This document shows, piece after piece, positions 1 through 6,452 of a stretch of 6,552 nucleotides of DNA. Under the pieces are notes generated by a model. It had not been told where the DNA came from, did no database searches, and saw nothing but the letters and a program-made list of their open reading frames with translations. Origin of the DNA: Methanothrix sp. (lineage in GTDB: Archaea; Halobacteriota; Methanosarcinia; Methanotrichales; Methanotrichaceae); the NCBI GenBank assembly GCA_028708055.1, contig JAQVZT010000144.1, positions 1 through 6,552 on the forward strand, read 5' to 3'. Each line of letters starts with the position of its first letter. Within the stretch, counting starts at the first letter, position 1. A program made the position numbers and the translations under genes.

Positions 1-2159
1 GCAGTCTCACAATGATGTTTCTGCTGCTTGCCCTCGGCTCAGGAAAGAGCATGAGCTTCTCGGCTGTGCAGAGGAACTGGTCTGCTTTTAAGAGACCACT
101 CATCTATTCTGTTCTGGCCGGAGTGTCTCTGGGCCTCTACATAGATGCCTGGTCGTCGGGATTTCTCTTCGAGGGAATAATTCTGCTCTTCATCATGCTT
201 CAGAGCATCTTTGACCACATGCGAGGCAAGAATGTGGAATATCTGGGCGTATCCGGAGCAATAACATTCTTCGTGGCCACGCTGCTGGTTCTTCCCTTCG
301 TCGATTCCTACTACGGTTTCAATAATTACCTCTACAGTCTCTTCCAGCCAACCATACTTCTCATGGGAGTTGTGGCTGTCATCTTCTTTGCTTTCCTGTC
401 CAGGTTTATCAAAGAGAAGGGATTTGAGAGCTACTATTATCCAGGGGCATTGGCGGGACTGGTGGCTATGAGCACTACCATACTCTACTTTACCCTTCCA
501 CAGTTTACCAAGCCTCTTCTGTCCGGCCTGAGCATATTCCAGCAGAGAACGGGCGGCGCGGCAACGGTTGGTGAAGCGGCAGCATTGTTCTCCAGTGGAG
601 GGCAGCTTTCCTTCTCAAGCGTCATATCCTCGTTTCCGGGCATAGGCTACAGTCCCGATCCGACTGCGGTCTTCCGTTTGCCCGAGGTTCTGGCAATCTT
701 GTTTACAACTTTTGCGCTGGCTTTGATCGCGATTGCCTTGCTGCTGGCCAGAAATGTCAGATACCAAAAGCCGGGTGAAATAATGATCTTAACCTGGTCT
801 TTGGTTATTCTCGTTATGGCTCTTGCCCAGAACAGGTTCACCTATTATTATGCGATAAACGTAGCCGTTCTCACCGGATTTCTGGTGGCCTGGCTGCTTG
901 ACAGATTTGGCATAACTGACCTTAACCTGAATGCCGTCAAGGACCCGGTCAAGCTGGTCACTTCCAATTTAAAGACCATAGTAGCGGCTGTCCTGGTATT
1001 TCTGTTCATCATCTCGCCAAGTCTCAGCTGGAGCATAGTGTATGCTCAAAGTGCCGGAGGACCGGATTCCGATTGGCTGACCTCGACGGCATGGCTGCAG
1101 AATAATACCCCGCAGCCCGGCTTGGACCTCTATGAGAAGTATGTTCGCCCCGCCGGCGGCAAGTATAGCTACCCGGATGCAGCTTACGGCATCATGTCCT
1201 GGTGGGATTACGGCCATCTCATTGAATGCGTGGGCCACAGGATTCCCAATGCCAATCCTTTCCAGCAGGGAATCGGCAGCGTGACCCAAAATATCTCGGG
1301 CTCCTCTCCCTTCTTCCTGGCGGAGAATGAGAGCCAGGCGGAAGCAGTCCTGGCTGGCCTGGATCAGAACCGTTCCCGGTATATGAACACCAAGTATGTG
1401 ATGATCGATCAGCCTATGGCAGTAGGCAAGTTCCATGCCATGGCCGCCTGGAGCTCTATTCCGGCCTCCATTTACATGGCCGGTGTCTACCAGCAGCAGG
1501 GAGACAGCTGGGTTCCGGTGCAGATCTGGCGCGAGCCTTACTTCAAGACCATGGCGGCTCGTTTGTACTTCTTCGATGGAAGCGAGACTGCTGGAGATAT
1601 GGGCGTGGGACTGGCTTATCGGGCTAGAGACGCAGGAAATGGATTCATGGTTCCTGTGCTGACGGAAGCGCCCATGATCTCCCGCAACCGCACTGAGCTG
1701 GAGGAGTTCGTCAAGACGAGCAGAGATAAAGGGGACAATGCCGAAATCGCGGCCATGAGCCCTGCAAACCCTGCCTTCCCGCTCGATGCCCTGCAGCATT
1801 ACCGCCTGGTGCACGAGTCGGAGAATACAATAACCGCAGGCCAGAAGTTCGTCAAGACCTTCGAGCATGTGCCGGGTGCGGTGGTCATCGGAACAGCTTC
1901 GCCAGGGACCAAGGTAACCGCGGCAGTGCCAATCATGACCAATCAGAACCGGGCGTTCCTCTACAAGCAGTCCAACACCACTGACGCCAGCGGCCGGTTC
2001 GTTCTGGTGTTGCCCTACTCTACGGAAGGGCCGATTGCCAGCGGCACCAATTTCGATACCAAACCGATGAGCGGCTATCAGCTCACTATTGGCGACAAGA
2101 CCTATGAATTGAAGGTGCCTGAGGAGTACGTCCTCTCCGGAGCTGTCATCACCGCATGA
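1..2159 (+). CDS. aglB: AglB/STT3 oligosaccharyltransferase, 5'-truncated by the window edge
   Basis: Catalytic subunit of archaeal protein N-glycosylation: it moves a glycan from a dolichol-phosphate or -pyrophosphate carrier to Asn in N-X-S/T sequons on the outer membrane face. Numbering is from the first visible ATG at base 12. The reading frame is open back to base 3, and the usual N-terminus with the first helices and catalytic acidic loops is absent, so the gene starts upstream; about 715 residues are visible, while family members usually have 850-970. Roughly nine hydrophobic segments lie in residues 28-345. TVGE at 185-188 fits the TIXE motif of external loop 5, and NRF at 274-276 is the conserved Arg region. 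The hallmark WWDYG is at 397-401, followed by DxxMxxxK at 466-473, a sequon-binding motif variant. Residues from about 480 form a soluble C-terminal domain, beta-rich near the end. The stop overlaps the next start. STT3 identity is very secure. Confidence 0.95.
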   Translation, partial: SLTMMFLLLALGSGKSMSFSAVQRNWSAFKRPLIYSVLAGVSLGLYIDAWSSGFLFEGIILLFIMLQSIFDHMRGKNVEYLGVSGAITFFVATLLVLPFVDSYYGFNNYLYSLFQPTILLMGVVAVIFFAFLSRFIKEKGFESYYYPGALAGLVAMSTTILYFTLPQFTKPLLSGLSIFQQRTGGAATVGEAAALFSSGGQLSFSSVISSFPGIGYSPDPTAVFRLPEVLAILFTTFALALIAIALLLARNVRYQKPGEIMILTWSLVILVMALAQNRFTYYYAINVAVLTGFLVAWLLDRFGITDLNLNAVKDPVKLVTSNLKTIVAAVLVFLFIISPSLSWSIVYAQSAGGPDSDWLTSTAWLQNNTPQPGLDLYEKYVRPAGGKYSYPDAAYGIMSWWDYGHLIECVGHRIPNANPFQQGIGSVTQNISGSSPFFLAENESQAEAVLAGLDQNRSRYMNTKYVMIDQPMAVGKFHAMAAWSSIPASIYMAGVYQQQGDSWVPVQIWREPYFKTMAARLYFFDGSETAGDMGVGLAYRARDAGNGFMVPVLTEAPMISRNRTELEEFVKTSRDKGDNAEIAAMSPANPAFPLDALQHYRLVHESENTITAGQKFVKTFEHVPGAVVIGTASPGTKVTAAVPIMTNQNRAFLYKQSNTTDASGRFVLVLPYSTEGPIASGTNFDTKPMSGYQLTIGDKTYELKVPEEYVLSGAVITA

Positions 2160-2872
2160 AGCTCTTGGAGGAGATGAGCTGGCCGGAGATCGAGGCAGGC
2201 CTGCGGGAGACGCAGACTGTGATCCTGCCGGTTGGTGCGACTGAGGAGCACGGGCCGCACCTTCCTACGATAACCGATACTATTCAGGCTATGGAGGTGG
2301 CGCGGGCCGTCGCTGAGGTGCGGCAGGTCTTCCTGGCTCCGCCCATTCATTATGGAGTCTGTCGCAGCACGCGGAGGTTTCCCGGCACAATCACCGTGGG
2401 GCACGATGCCCTGCGCGCCTATGCCCGCGATCTGCTGCTCTCTTTTTATGAGAGCGGATTTGCAAGGGTCCTGATTTTGACCGGGCACGCAGGCGGGCAG
2501 CACATGGCCGCCCTCGAAGAAGCCTGTCAGATGGCGGTGGAGGAGCGCGATCTCTCTGTGAGCCTGGTCTCGTTATTCGACCTGATCGACGACAAAGCAG
2601 TACAGACTCCGCATGACGGGCATGCAGGAGAGATCGAGACCTCTCTCATGATGGTCATCCGTCCCCATCTGGTCAGGGGAACGCCTGAGAAGCATTTTCC
2701 CAATAGGCCGCGGTTTATGATCATGAAGGATGTGCGCCACCTCATGGGCAACGGCATCATGGGCAATCCCGAACCGGCGACCCCTGAGAAGGGAAAGCAA
2801 TTCTTCCAGATGGCTGTCGGTGGCGTATTGGTGGCGCTGGACGAGCTGGAGAGCGATTCCTGGCGGAAGTGA
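2156..2872 (+). CDS. arfB: Creatininase-family metal amidohydrolase, probably ArfB (FAPy deformylase of riboflavin/F420 synthesis)
   Basis: A 238-residue cytoplasmic protein of the creatininase family. In methanogens the single-domain members of this size include ArfB, which removes the formyl group from 2-amino-5-formylamino-6-ribosylaminopyrimidinone 5'-phosphate, the product of GTP cyclohydrolase III, on the way to riboflavin and coenzyme F420. Visible family motifs are PVGATEEHGPHLP at 25-37 with candidate metal ligands E30, H32 and D41, GHAGG at 110-114 (H111), and DGHAGEIETS at 154-163 (E161). There is no signal peptide or membrane segment. The ATG lies inside the aglB stop (ATGA), with no strong Shine-Dalgarno sequence of its own, pointing to translational coupling. 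Family membership is secure. The ArfB assignment is inferred from archaeal context and length; a creatininase-like peptide or amide hydrolase of other specificity is possible. Confidence 0.8.
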   Translation: MKLLEEMSWPEIEAGLRETQTVILPVGATEEHGPHLPTITDTIQAMEVARAVAEVRQVFLAPPIHYGVCRSTRRFPGTITVGHDALRAYARDLLLSFYESGFARVLILTGHAGGQHMAALEEACQMAVEERDLSVSLVSLFDLIDDKAVQTPHDGHAGEIETSLMMVIRPHLVRGTPEKHFPNRPRFMIMKDVRHLMGNGIMGNPEPATPEKGKQFFQMAVGGVLVALDELESDSWRK

Positions 2873-2875
2873 ATC

Positions 2876-2920
2876 CTCTTCTTTTCTTCTTTCATTTCTC
2901 GCTCTTTTCGCTCTTTTTCT
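2876..2920 (+). terminator. Pyrimidine-rich archaeal terminator after arfB
   Basis: Directly after the arfB stop lies about 45 bases of almost pure C/T with several T runs, ending in CTCTTTTTCT. No stem-loop is apparent. Archaeal RNA polymerase and aCPSF1-dependent termination use U-rich tracts of this kind, so this probably ends the aglB-arfB transcript before the pheS promoter. It contains TCGCTCTTTT twice in near tandem (2899-2908 and 2908-2917). Confidence 0.6.
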
Positions 2921-2933
2921 GTTATTCGACAGG

Positions 2934-2950
2934 TTTATAAATCATAAATC
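2934..2950 (+). promoter_or_regulatory. TATA box of the pheST operon
   Basis: TTTATAAAT at 2934-2942 is a close match to the archaeal TATA element. It stands in an AT-rich island between a terminator and pheS. The 7-mer ATAAATC is perfectly duplicated here (2937-2943 and 2944-2950), so a second, weaker TATA-like site lies 7 bases downstream. The usual spacing of about 26 bases puts the transcription start near 2964, or near 2972 for the second copy, giving a pheS leader of roughly 160-170 nt. No other site in the gap looks as good. Start-site mapping has not been seen; this is inferred from sequence. Confidence 0.65.
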
Positions 2951-2964
2951 TAACCAAAAAAACC

Positions 2965-3075
2965 GTGCCTGGTAAGACTAGGAAATGTTCATTTGTCAAT
3001 CGTAAAATCGGGCTATTAAAGCCGGAGAGGCTAGCTTCGGGCATCTTCGGGAATTTAGTCTTTTCTTTCTTTTGA
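2965..3075 (+). CDS. Candidate Phe-rich leader peptide upstream of pheST
   Basis: An open frame of 36 codons starting with GTG at the predicted transcription start, so it could be translated as a leaderless message; no Shine-Dalgarno sequence can fit. The peptide begins MPGKTRKCSF, is basic in its first half, and ends GNLVFSFF-stop. Five of 36 residues are Phe, three of them among the last four. The position just ahead of phenylalanyl-tRNA synthetase genes recalls bacterial leader peptides such as PheM, which control pheST by ribosome stalling at Phe codons. Against it, the Phe codons come from a T-rich tract that could itself be the functional element, and I know of no established archaeal example. 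Translation is not demonstrated. Confidence 0.28.
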   Translation: MPGKTRKCSFVNRKIGLLKPERLASGIFGNLVFSFF

Positions 3076-3078
3076 ACG

Positions 3079-3115
3079 GGGCGAAGGGGCAGGAGAGCCT
3101 TGCTCTGATCCGCCC
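3079..3115 (+). promoter_or_regulatory. Potential leader hairpin before pheS
   Basis: GGGCG at 3079-3083 can pair perfectly with CGCCC at 3111-3115. Inside, AGAGC at 3094-3098 pairs with GCTCT at 3102-3106 around a 3-base CTT loop. The structure starts four bases after the stop of the candidate leader ORF and ends shortly before the pheS ribosome-binding region. It is not followed by a T run, so it is not a classical intrinsic terminator. An alternative pairing of CGAAG at 3082-3086 with either CTTCG copy (3035-3039 or 3045-3049) would break the outer stem. The helices are short and no folding energy was computed. Confidence 0.3.
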
Positions 3116-3132
3116 GATTGTGGGATGGTGTT

Positions 3133-4614
3133 ATGTTATCGGAAAACGATGTCAAAGTTCTAAAATCGATATTGCAGGGTCACTGTGATCCGCAGAGCAT
3201 AGCGGATTTGATGAAGATGAAGGTGGAAGCGGTTCGAGCCACGGCAGATGCATTGGAGGAGCAGGGATTTCTCAAGGTGACCAAGTCGGTGGTGGAGTCC
3301 GTCTCTCTTACGGAAGAGGGCAGGAAATATGCTCAGGAAGATCTTCCGGAAAGGGCACTATTTTTTTCCCTTGGCGCAGGCAAAGCGGTGTCTGAACTAA
3401 AGGACCCGTCCCACAAGATCGCTCTGGGATGGCTGAGGAAGAAGGGATGGGCGACCATCCAGGCAGGCGTGATCAAGCCTACGGGCAGCGCGCCCAAGGG
3501 AAAGGATGAGGAGATACTGGATATTCTGCTGGCCGGGGCGAAGAGCAGCGCAGATCTGGATAAAAAGGGCCTGGCCGATCTCAGGAGCCGGGGGCTGGTA
3601 ACAGGCAGCAAGAGCAAAGAGTGGCGCTATGAGATCACAGTGGAAGGAAAGAAATGCGCGTCTTCTGGAATAGGTGTGGCCGCAGCCAAGGAGATGCCGA
3701 CCCTAACATCCGATATGATCAAAACCGGTTCGTGGAGAGATGCGGATGGCGTCCTGTATCTGGATTATATGGGCTCGTCTTACCGCGCTCGACCCTACGA
3801 CGTAACCCTCGCCGCCGACCGCATCATCCCAGGCAAGATTCACCCCTACCAGAGGATCATCGATTTCATGCGGTCGATCATGCTGGAGATGGGCTTTGTG
3901 GAGATCAAGGGCCAGATCGTGCAGTCCAGCTTCTGGAACTTCGATGCTCTCTTCCAGCCCCAGGATCATCCCGCCAGGGAGATGCAGGATACCTTCTACC
4001 TGGACAGCCTGGCCGACATTCCCGACTACACTCGTGTTAAGGAGATGCATGAGCGCGGAGGAGCCGGATCATCGGGCTGGGGCGGATGCTGGAGGCCGGA
4101 GGTGGCCCGCCAGGAGGTACTGCGAACCCATACTACGGGTGTTACCATCAAGTATCTTGCCGACCACCCCGAGCCGCCGGTCAAGGCCTTTGGAATAGAT
4201 CGCGTCTACCGGCGGGAGGCCATTGACGCCACCCACACCCCGGAGTTCGAGCAGCTGGAGGGCATAGTGATGGACAGGGATGTGACGTTCTCCAATCTCC
4301 TGGGCATACTCAAGGAGTTCTACAACAAGATGGGATTTGAGGAGGTCAGGTTCCGGCCTGGATACTTCCCCTACACCGAGCCATCGGTTGAGCCGGAGGT
4401 CTTCATCGAGGGCCTGGGATGGGTGGAGCTGGGCGGAGCGGGAGTCTTCAGAAAGGAGGTTACTGCGCCCTTTGGTATCGAGCATCCCGTGCTGGCCTGG
4501 GGCCTGGGTGTTTCCCGGGTGGCCATGCTCAAGCTGGGGCTCAAAGACCTGAGGCTGCTATACCAGTCGGATATCGAATGGCTGCGGGAGACGCCGGTAT
4601 CCATCAAGTTTTGA
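3133..4614 (+). CDS. pheS: Phenylalanyl-tRNA synthetase alpha subunit
   Basis: Catalytic subunit of the cytoplasmic alpha2-beta2 enzyme that activates Phe with ATP and charges tRNA-Phe. The 493-residue protein is of the archaeal/eukaryotic type. Residues 1 to about 185 form winged-helix-like DNA-binding-fold repeats, followed by a linker and the class II aminoacyl-tRNA synthetase core. Motif 1 lies around GKIHPYQR (H237). Motif 2 is RVYRREAIDATHTPEFEQLEG at about 357-377, with the catalytic Arg in YRRE (359-362). Motif 3 is GLGVSR at 457-462. A455, in LAWGLG, matches the small residue of the Phe pocket (Ala294 in E. coli). I chose ATG 3133, giving MLSENDVKVL as in archaeal homologues, over an in-frame TTG at 3118 that would add MWDGV; GGATGGTG at 3123-3130 may serve as a poor ribosome-binding site. 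pheT follows after 13 bases. Confidence 0.97.
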   Translation: MLSENDVKVLKSILQGHCDPQSIADLMKMKVEAVRATADALEEQGFLKVTKSVVESVSLTEEGRKYAQEDLPERALFFSLGAGKAVSELKDPSHKIALGWLRKKGWATIQAGVIKPTGSAPKGKDEEILDILLAGAKSSADLDKKGLADLRSRGLVTGSKSKEWRYEITVEGKKCASSGIGVAAAKEMPTLTSDMIKTGSWRDADGVLYLDYMGSSYRARPYDVTLAADRIIPGKIHPYQRIIDFMRSIMLEMGFVEIKGQIVQSSFWNFDALFQPQDHPAREMQDTFYLDSLADIPDYTRVKEMHERGGAGSSGWGGCWRPEVARQEVLRTHTTGVTIKYLADHPEPPVKAFGIDRVYRREAIDATHTPEFEQLEGIVMDRDVTFSNLLGILKEFYNKMGFEEVRFRPGYFPYTEPSVEPEVFIEGLGWVELGGAGVFRKEVTAPFGIEHPVLAWGLGVSRVAMLKLGLKDLRLLYQSDIEWLRETPVSIKF

Positions 4615-4620
4615 GGGGGT
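4613..4620 (+). promoter_or_regulatory. Shine-Dalgarno sequence of pheT
   Basis: GAGGGGGT begins inside the pheS stop codon and ends 7 bases before the pheT ATG. It is purine-rich and close to the anti-Shine-Dalgarno complement GGAGGTG, at normal spacing. This supports the ATG at 4628 as the pheT start and independent initiation on a shared transcript. Confidence 0.75.
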
Positions 4621-4627
4621 TTAGTCA

Positions 4628-6250
4628 ATGCCGGTTGTAAGAATTTATTACGATGATATGGAGAGACTGATTGGAGCTTCTCGAGATACCATCATGGGCC
4701 GCCTGGCCATGATGGGTGCAGACATTGGAAAGAGGGCTGAGGAGGAGTATGTCGACGTGGAGTTCTTCCCGGATCGGCCCGATCTCTACAGCGCCGAGGG
4801 CGTGGCCAGGGCCATGCAGGGCTTTTTAGGCCTGAAGACTGGCCTGGTGGAGTACGGAGTAAAGCCGGGCCCCATCGTCTTGCAGGTGGAGGAATCTGTC
4901 AAGGCAGTGCGCCCCATCATCGGCTGCGCTGTGGTGCGGGGCCTGTCATTTACCAGCGAGGCCATTGAGTCGCTGATGGGCCTGCAAGAGGATCTGCACT
5001 GGGGCCTGGGCAGGAACAGGCGCAAGGTGGCCATAGGGGTGCACGATATCTCCCGGGTCACCCCGCCGTTCCGCTACTTCGGCGAGGATCCGGAGCGAAA
5101 GTTCGTGCCCCTGGACTATTCAGAAGAGATGAGCATGCATGAGATCCTGGAGAAGCACCCCAAGGGCAAGGGCTATGGCCATATCCTCAAAGGATGCGAG
5201 CGCTATCCTCTCATCGTGGATGCCAGGGATCATGTGCTGTCCTTCCCGCCGATCATCAATGGCGAGCTGACCTCGGTAACCGAGGAGACCCAGGATCTGT
5301 TCATCGATGTCACGGGAATGGACGGCATGGTTTACAAGGCCCTGAACATCGTGGTGACCAGCCTGGCAGAGAGAGGCGGACAGATCGAGAGCGTTCTGGT
5401 CAAGAGAAGCGAGGGCGATTTCGTCTCACCTAACTTGCTTCCTTCCTCCTGGACGGTGAGCGCCGCAGAGGCCAACAGGCTGATCGGATTTGACATCTCC
5501 GCTCAGGAGCTGGCCGAGTGCCTGCGCAGGATGCGCTTTGGGGCGGCGGCCAGTGGAAACAGGGTGGACGTGGACGTTCTGGTTCCAGCCTACCGGGCGG
5601 ACGTGATGCATAGCTGGGACATATTCGAGGACGCTGCCAAGGCTTATGGCTTTGATCGTCTGGATGCCCGGCTTCCCGGAACTGTGACTGTAGGCCGCGC
5701 CCATCCTTCGGAGCTTGCCAAGGGCGAGATTCGCGCTGTCATGGCAGGCCTGGGATACTTGGAGACCATGCCTTTCACCCTCACCAATGAGAAGGTCCAT
5801 TTCCAGTGGATGCGGAGGCAGTGCGCGGGTGCAGTGCATGTGATGCATCCCATCAGCGAGCTGCATACCATTCTTCGCACCTCCCTTCTCTCCAGCCTCC
5901 TGGAGATCTTCGCCATGAACCAGCATCATCCTCTGCCCCAGAGGATATTTGCCGTGGGCGATGTGGTGGTAGAGAAGAAGACCCGCATGCATCTGGCGGC
6001 AGCCAGCATTCATAGCGGCGCCGATTTCTCGGAGATTCGCTCCGTCCTGGACGTTGTGCTGCGGGAGCTGGCGATCGCCGCTGAGATAGTGCCCTCTCAG
6101 GACGGAGCGCTTATTCCTGGGCGGGGCGGGGATCTGCTCGCCGGAGGTCGGAAGATCGGCTGCTTTGGTGAGCTGCATCCACTGGTCTTGAAGAGCTTCG
6201 GCCTGGAGCAGCCTGCGGTGGGTCTGGAGATAGAGTGGGGCGTTCTCTGA
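4628..6250 (+). CDS. pheT: Phenylalanyl-tRNA synthetase beta subunit
   Basis: Structural, editing and tRNA-binding partner of PheS. The 540-residue length is normal for the archaeal form, which lacks the N-terminal OB-fold tRNA-binding domain and the C-terminal anticodon-binding domain of the roughly 800-residue bacterial protein. The N-terminus MPVVRIYYDDMERLIG is typical. The B3/B4 editing region spans about residues 95-265, with conserved LHWGLGRNRRKVAIGVHD at 123-140 and PPIINGELTSVTEETQDLFID ending near 227. The B5 domain, about 275-345, carries YRADVMHSWDIFEDAAKAYG (322-341). The rest is the inactive class II synthetase-like fold, with HPISELHTILRTSLLSSLLE at 407-426. No key segment appears to be missing, and there is no frameshift. 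It is probably co-transcribed with pheS. Confidence 0.97.
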   Translation: MPVVRIYYDDMERLIGASRDTIMGRLAMMGADIGKRAEEEYVDVEFFPDRPDLYSAEGVARAMQGFLGLKTGLVEYGVKPGPIVLQVEESVKAVRPIIGCAVVRGLSFTSEAIESLMGLQEDLHWGLGRNRRKVAIGVHDISRVTPPFRYFGEDPERKFVPLDYSEEMSMHEILEKHPKGKGYGHILKGCERYPLIVDARDHVLSFPPIINGELTSVTEETQDLFIDVTGMDGMVYKALNIVVTSLAERGGQIESVLVKRSEGDFVSPNLLPSSWTVSAAEANRLIGFDISAQELAECLRRMRFGAAASGNRVDVDVLVPAYRADVMHSWDIFEDAAKAYGFDRLDARLPGTVTVGRAHPSELAKGEIRAVMAGLGYLETMPFTLTNEKVHFQWMRRQCAGAVHVMHPISELHTILRTSLLSSLLEIFAMNQHHPLPQRIFAVGDVVVEKKTRMHLAAASIHSGADFSEIRSVLDVVLRELAIAAEIVPSQDGALIPGRGGDLLAGGRKIGCFGELHPLVLKSFGLEQPAVGLEIEWGVL

Positions 6251-6265
6251 ATGGAGCTATCCCAC

Positions 6266-6298
6266 TCGATTTTCCTTTTTCCAGATAAGCTCTTTTAA
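6266..6298 (+). terminator. T-rich terminator after pheT
   Basis: Starting about 16 bases after the pheT stop there are T runs (TTTTCCTTTTT at 6270-6280 and TTTT at 6293-6296) with no convincing stem-loop before them. This matches U-tract termination in archaea and would end the pheST message. Confidence 0.5.
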
Positions 6299-6300
6299 AT
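6293..6300 (+). promoter_or_regulatory. Possible TATA box for the downstream CBS gene
   Basis: TTTTAAAT resembles an archaeal TATA element and would start transcription near 6323-6326, inside the TTCGATC repeat region, giving a leader of about 130 nt. Weaker alternatives are the T/A stretch around 6395-6403 and ACATAAAGG at 6417-6425; the latter would give a message starting almost at the CBS start codon. The sequence does not decide between them. Confidence 0.25.
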
Positions 6301-6303
6301 GCT

Positions 6304-6351
6304 TTCGATCTGATCTCAATCGGGTTTCGATCCGCTCTTCGATCTGAGCTC
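6304..6351. repeat. Three TTCGATC repeats upstream of the CBS gene
   Basis: TTCGATC occurs at 6304-6310, 6326-6332 and 6338-6344. The first and third extend to 14 bases differing at one position (TTCGATCTGATCTC and TTCGATCTGAGCTC, starts 34 bases apart). The middle copy is followed by CGCTC. ATCG/CGAT around a 5-base spacer (6319-6331) adds dyad symmetry. The cluster lies in noncoding DNA between pheT and the CBS gene and could be an operator or simply a local duplication. Confidence 0.4.
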
Positions 6352-6452
6352 TTCATTTCGCGTTCAATTCCAATTGCAAGAGTCATAGCGTGCATTAGTT
6401 TTATCCGCCAGTAGCCACATAAAGGAGCCTGATAGCAGGATTGTGGTTGGCT

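Noticed and set aside
969..1868. 299-codon open frame on the minus strand
   Set aside because: It lies wholly inside the aglB coding sequence, antisense to the conserved WWDYG region, and its translation shows no recognisable domain; it is a shadow frame.
2985..3005. Six-codon ATG frame (MFICQS) in the pheS leader
   Set aside because: It has one Phe codon and no clear ribosome-binding site; too short to distinguish from chance, and less striking than the overlapping GTG frame.
3118..3132. TTG start for pheS adding MWDGV
   Set aside because: The ATG at 3133 gives the typical archaeal PheS N-terminus, and TTG is a rare start with no better ribosome-binding site.
2873..3132. tRNA, T-box or box C/D RNA in the gap before pheS
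   Set aside because: No cloverleaf, no T-box TGGNACC element and no paired C and D boxes were found.
5426..6178. 250-codon open frame on the minus strand within pheT
   Set aside because: Antisense to the conserved PheT B5 and C-terminal domains, with low-complexity His/Gln/Arg-rich translation and no family features.
6111..6395. 94-codon minus-strand frame reaching into the gap after pheT
   Set aside because: About half overlaps pheT antisense and the rest is basic, featureless sequence; no promoter or ribosome-binding site supports it.
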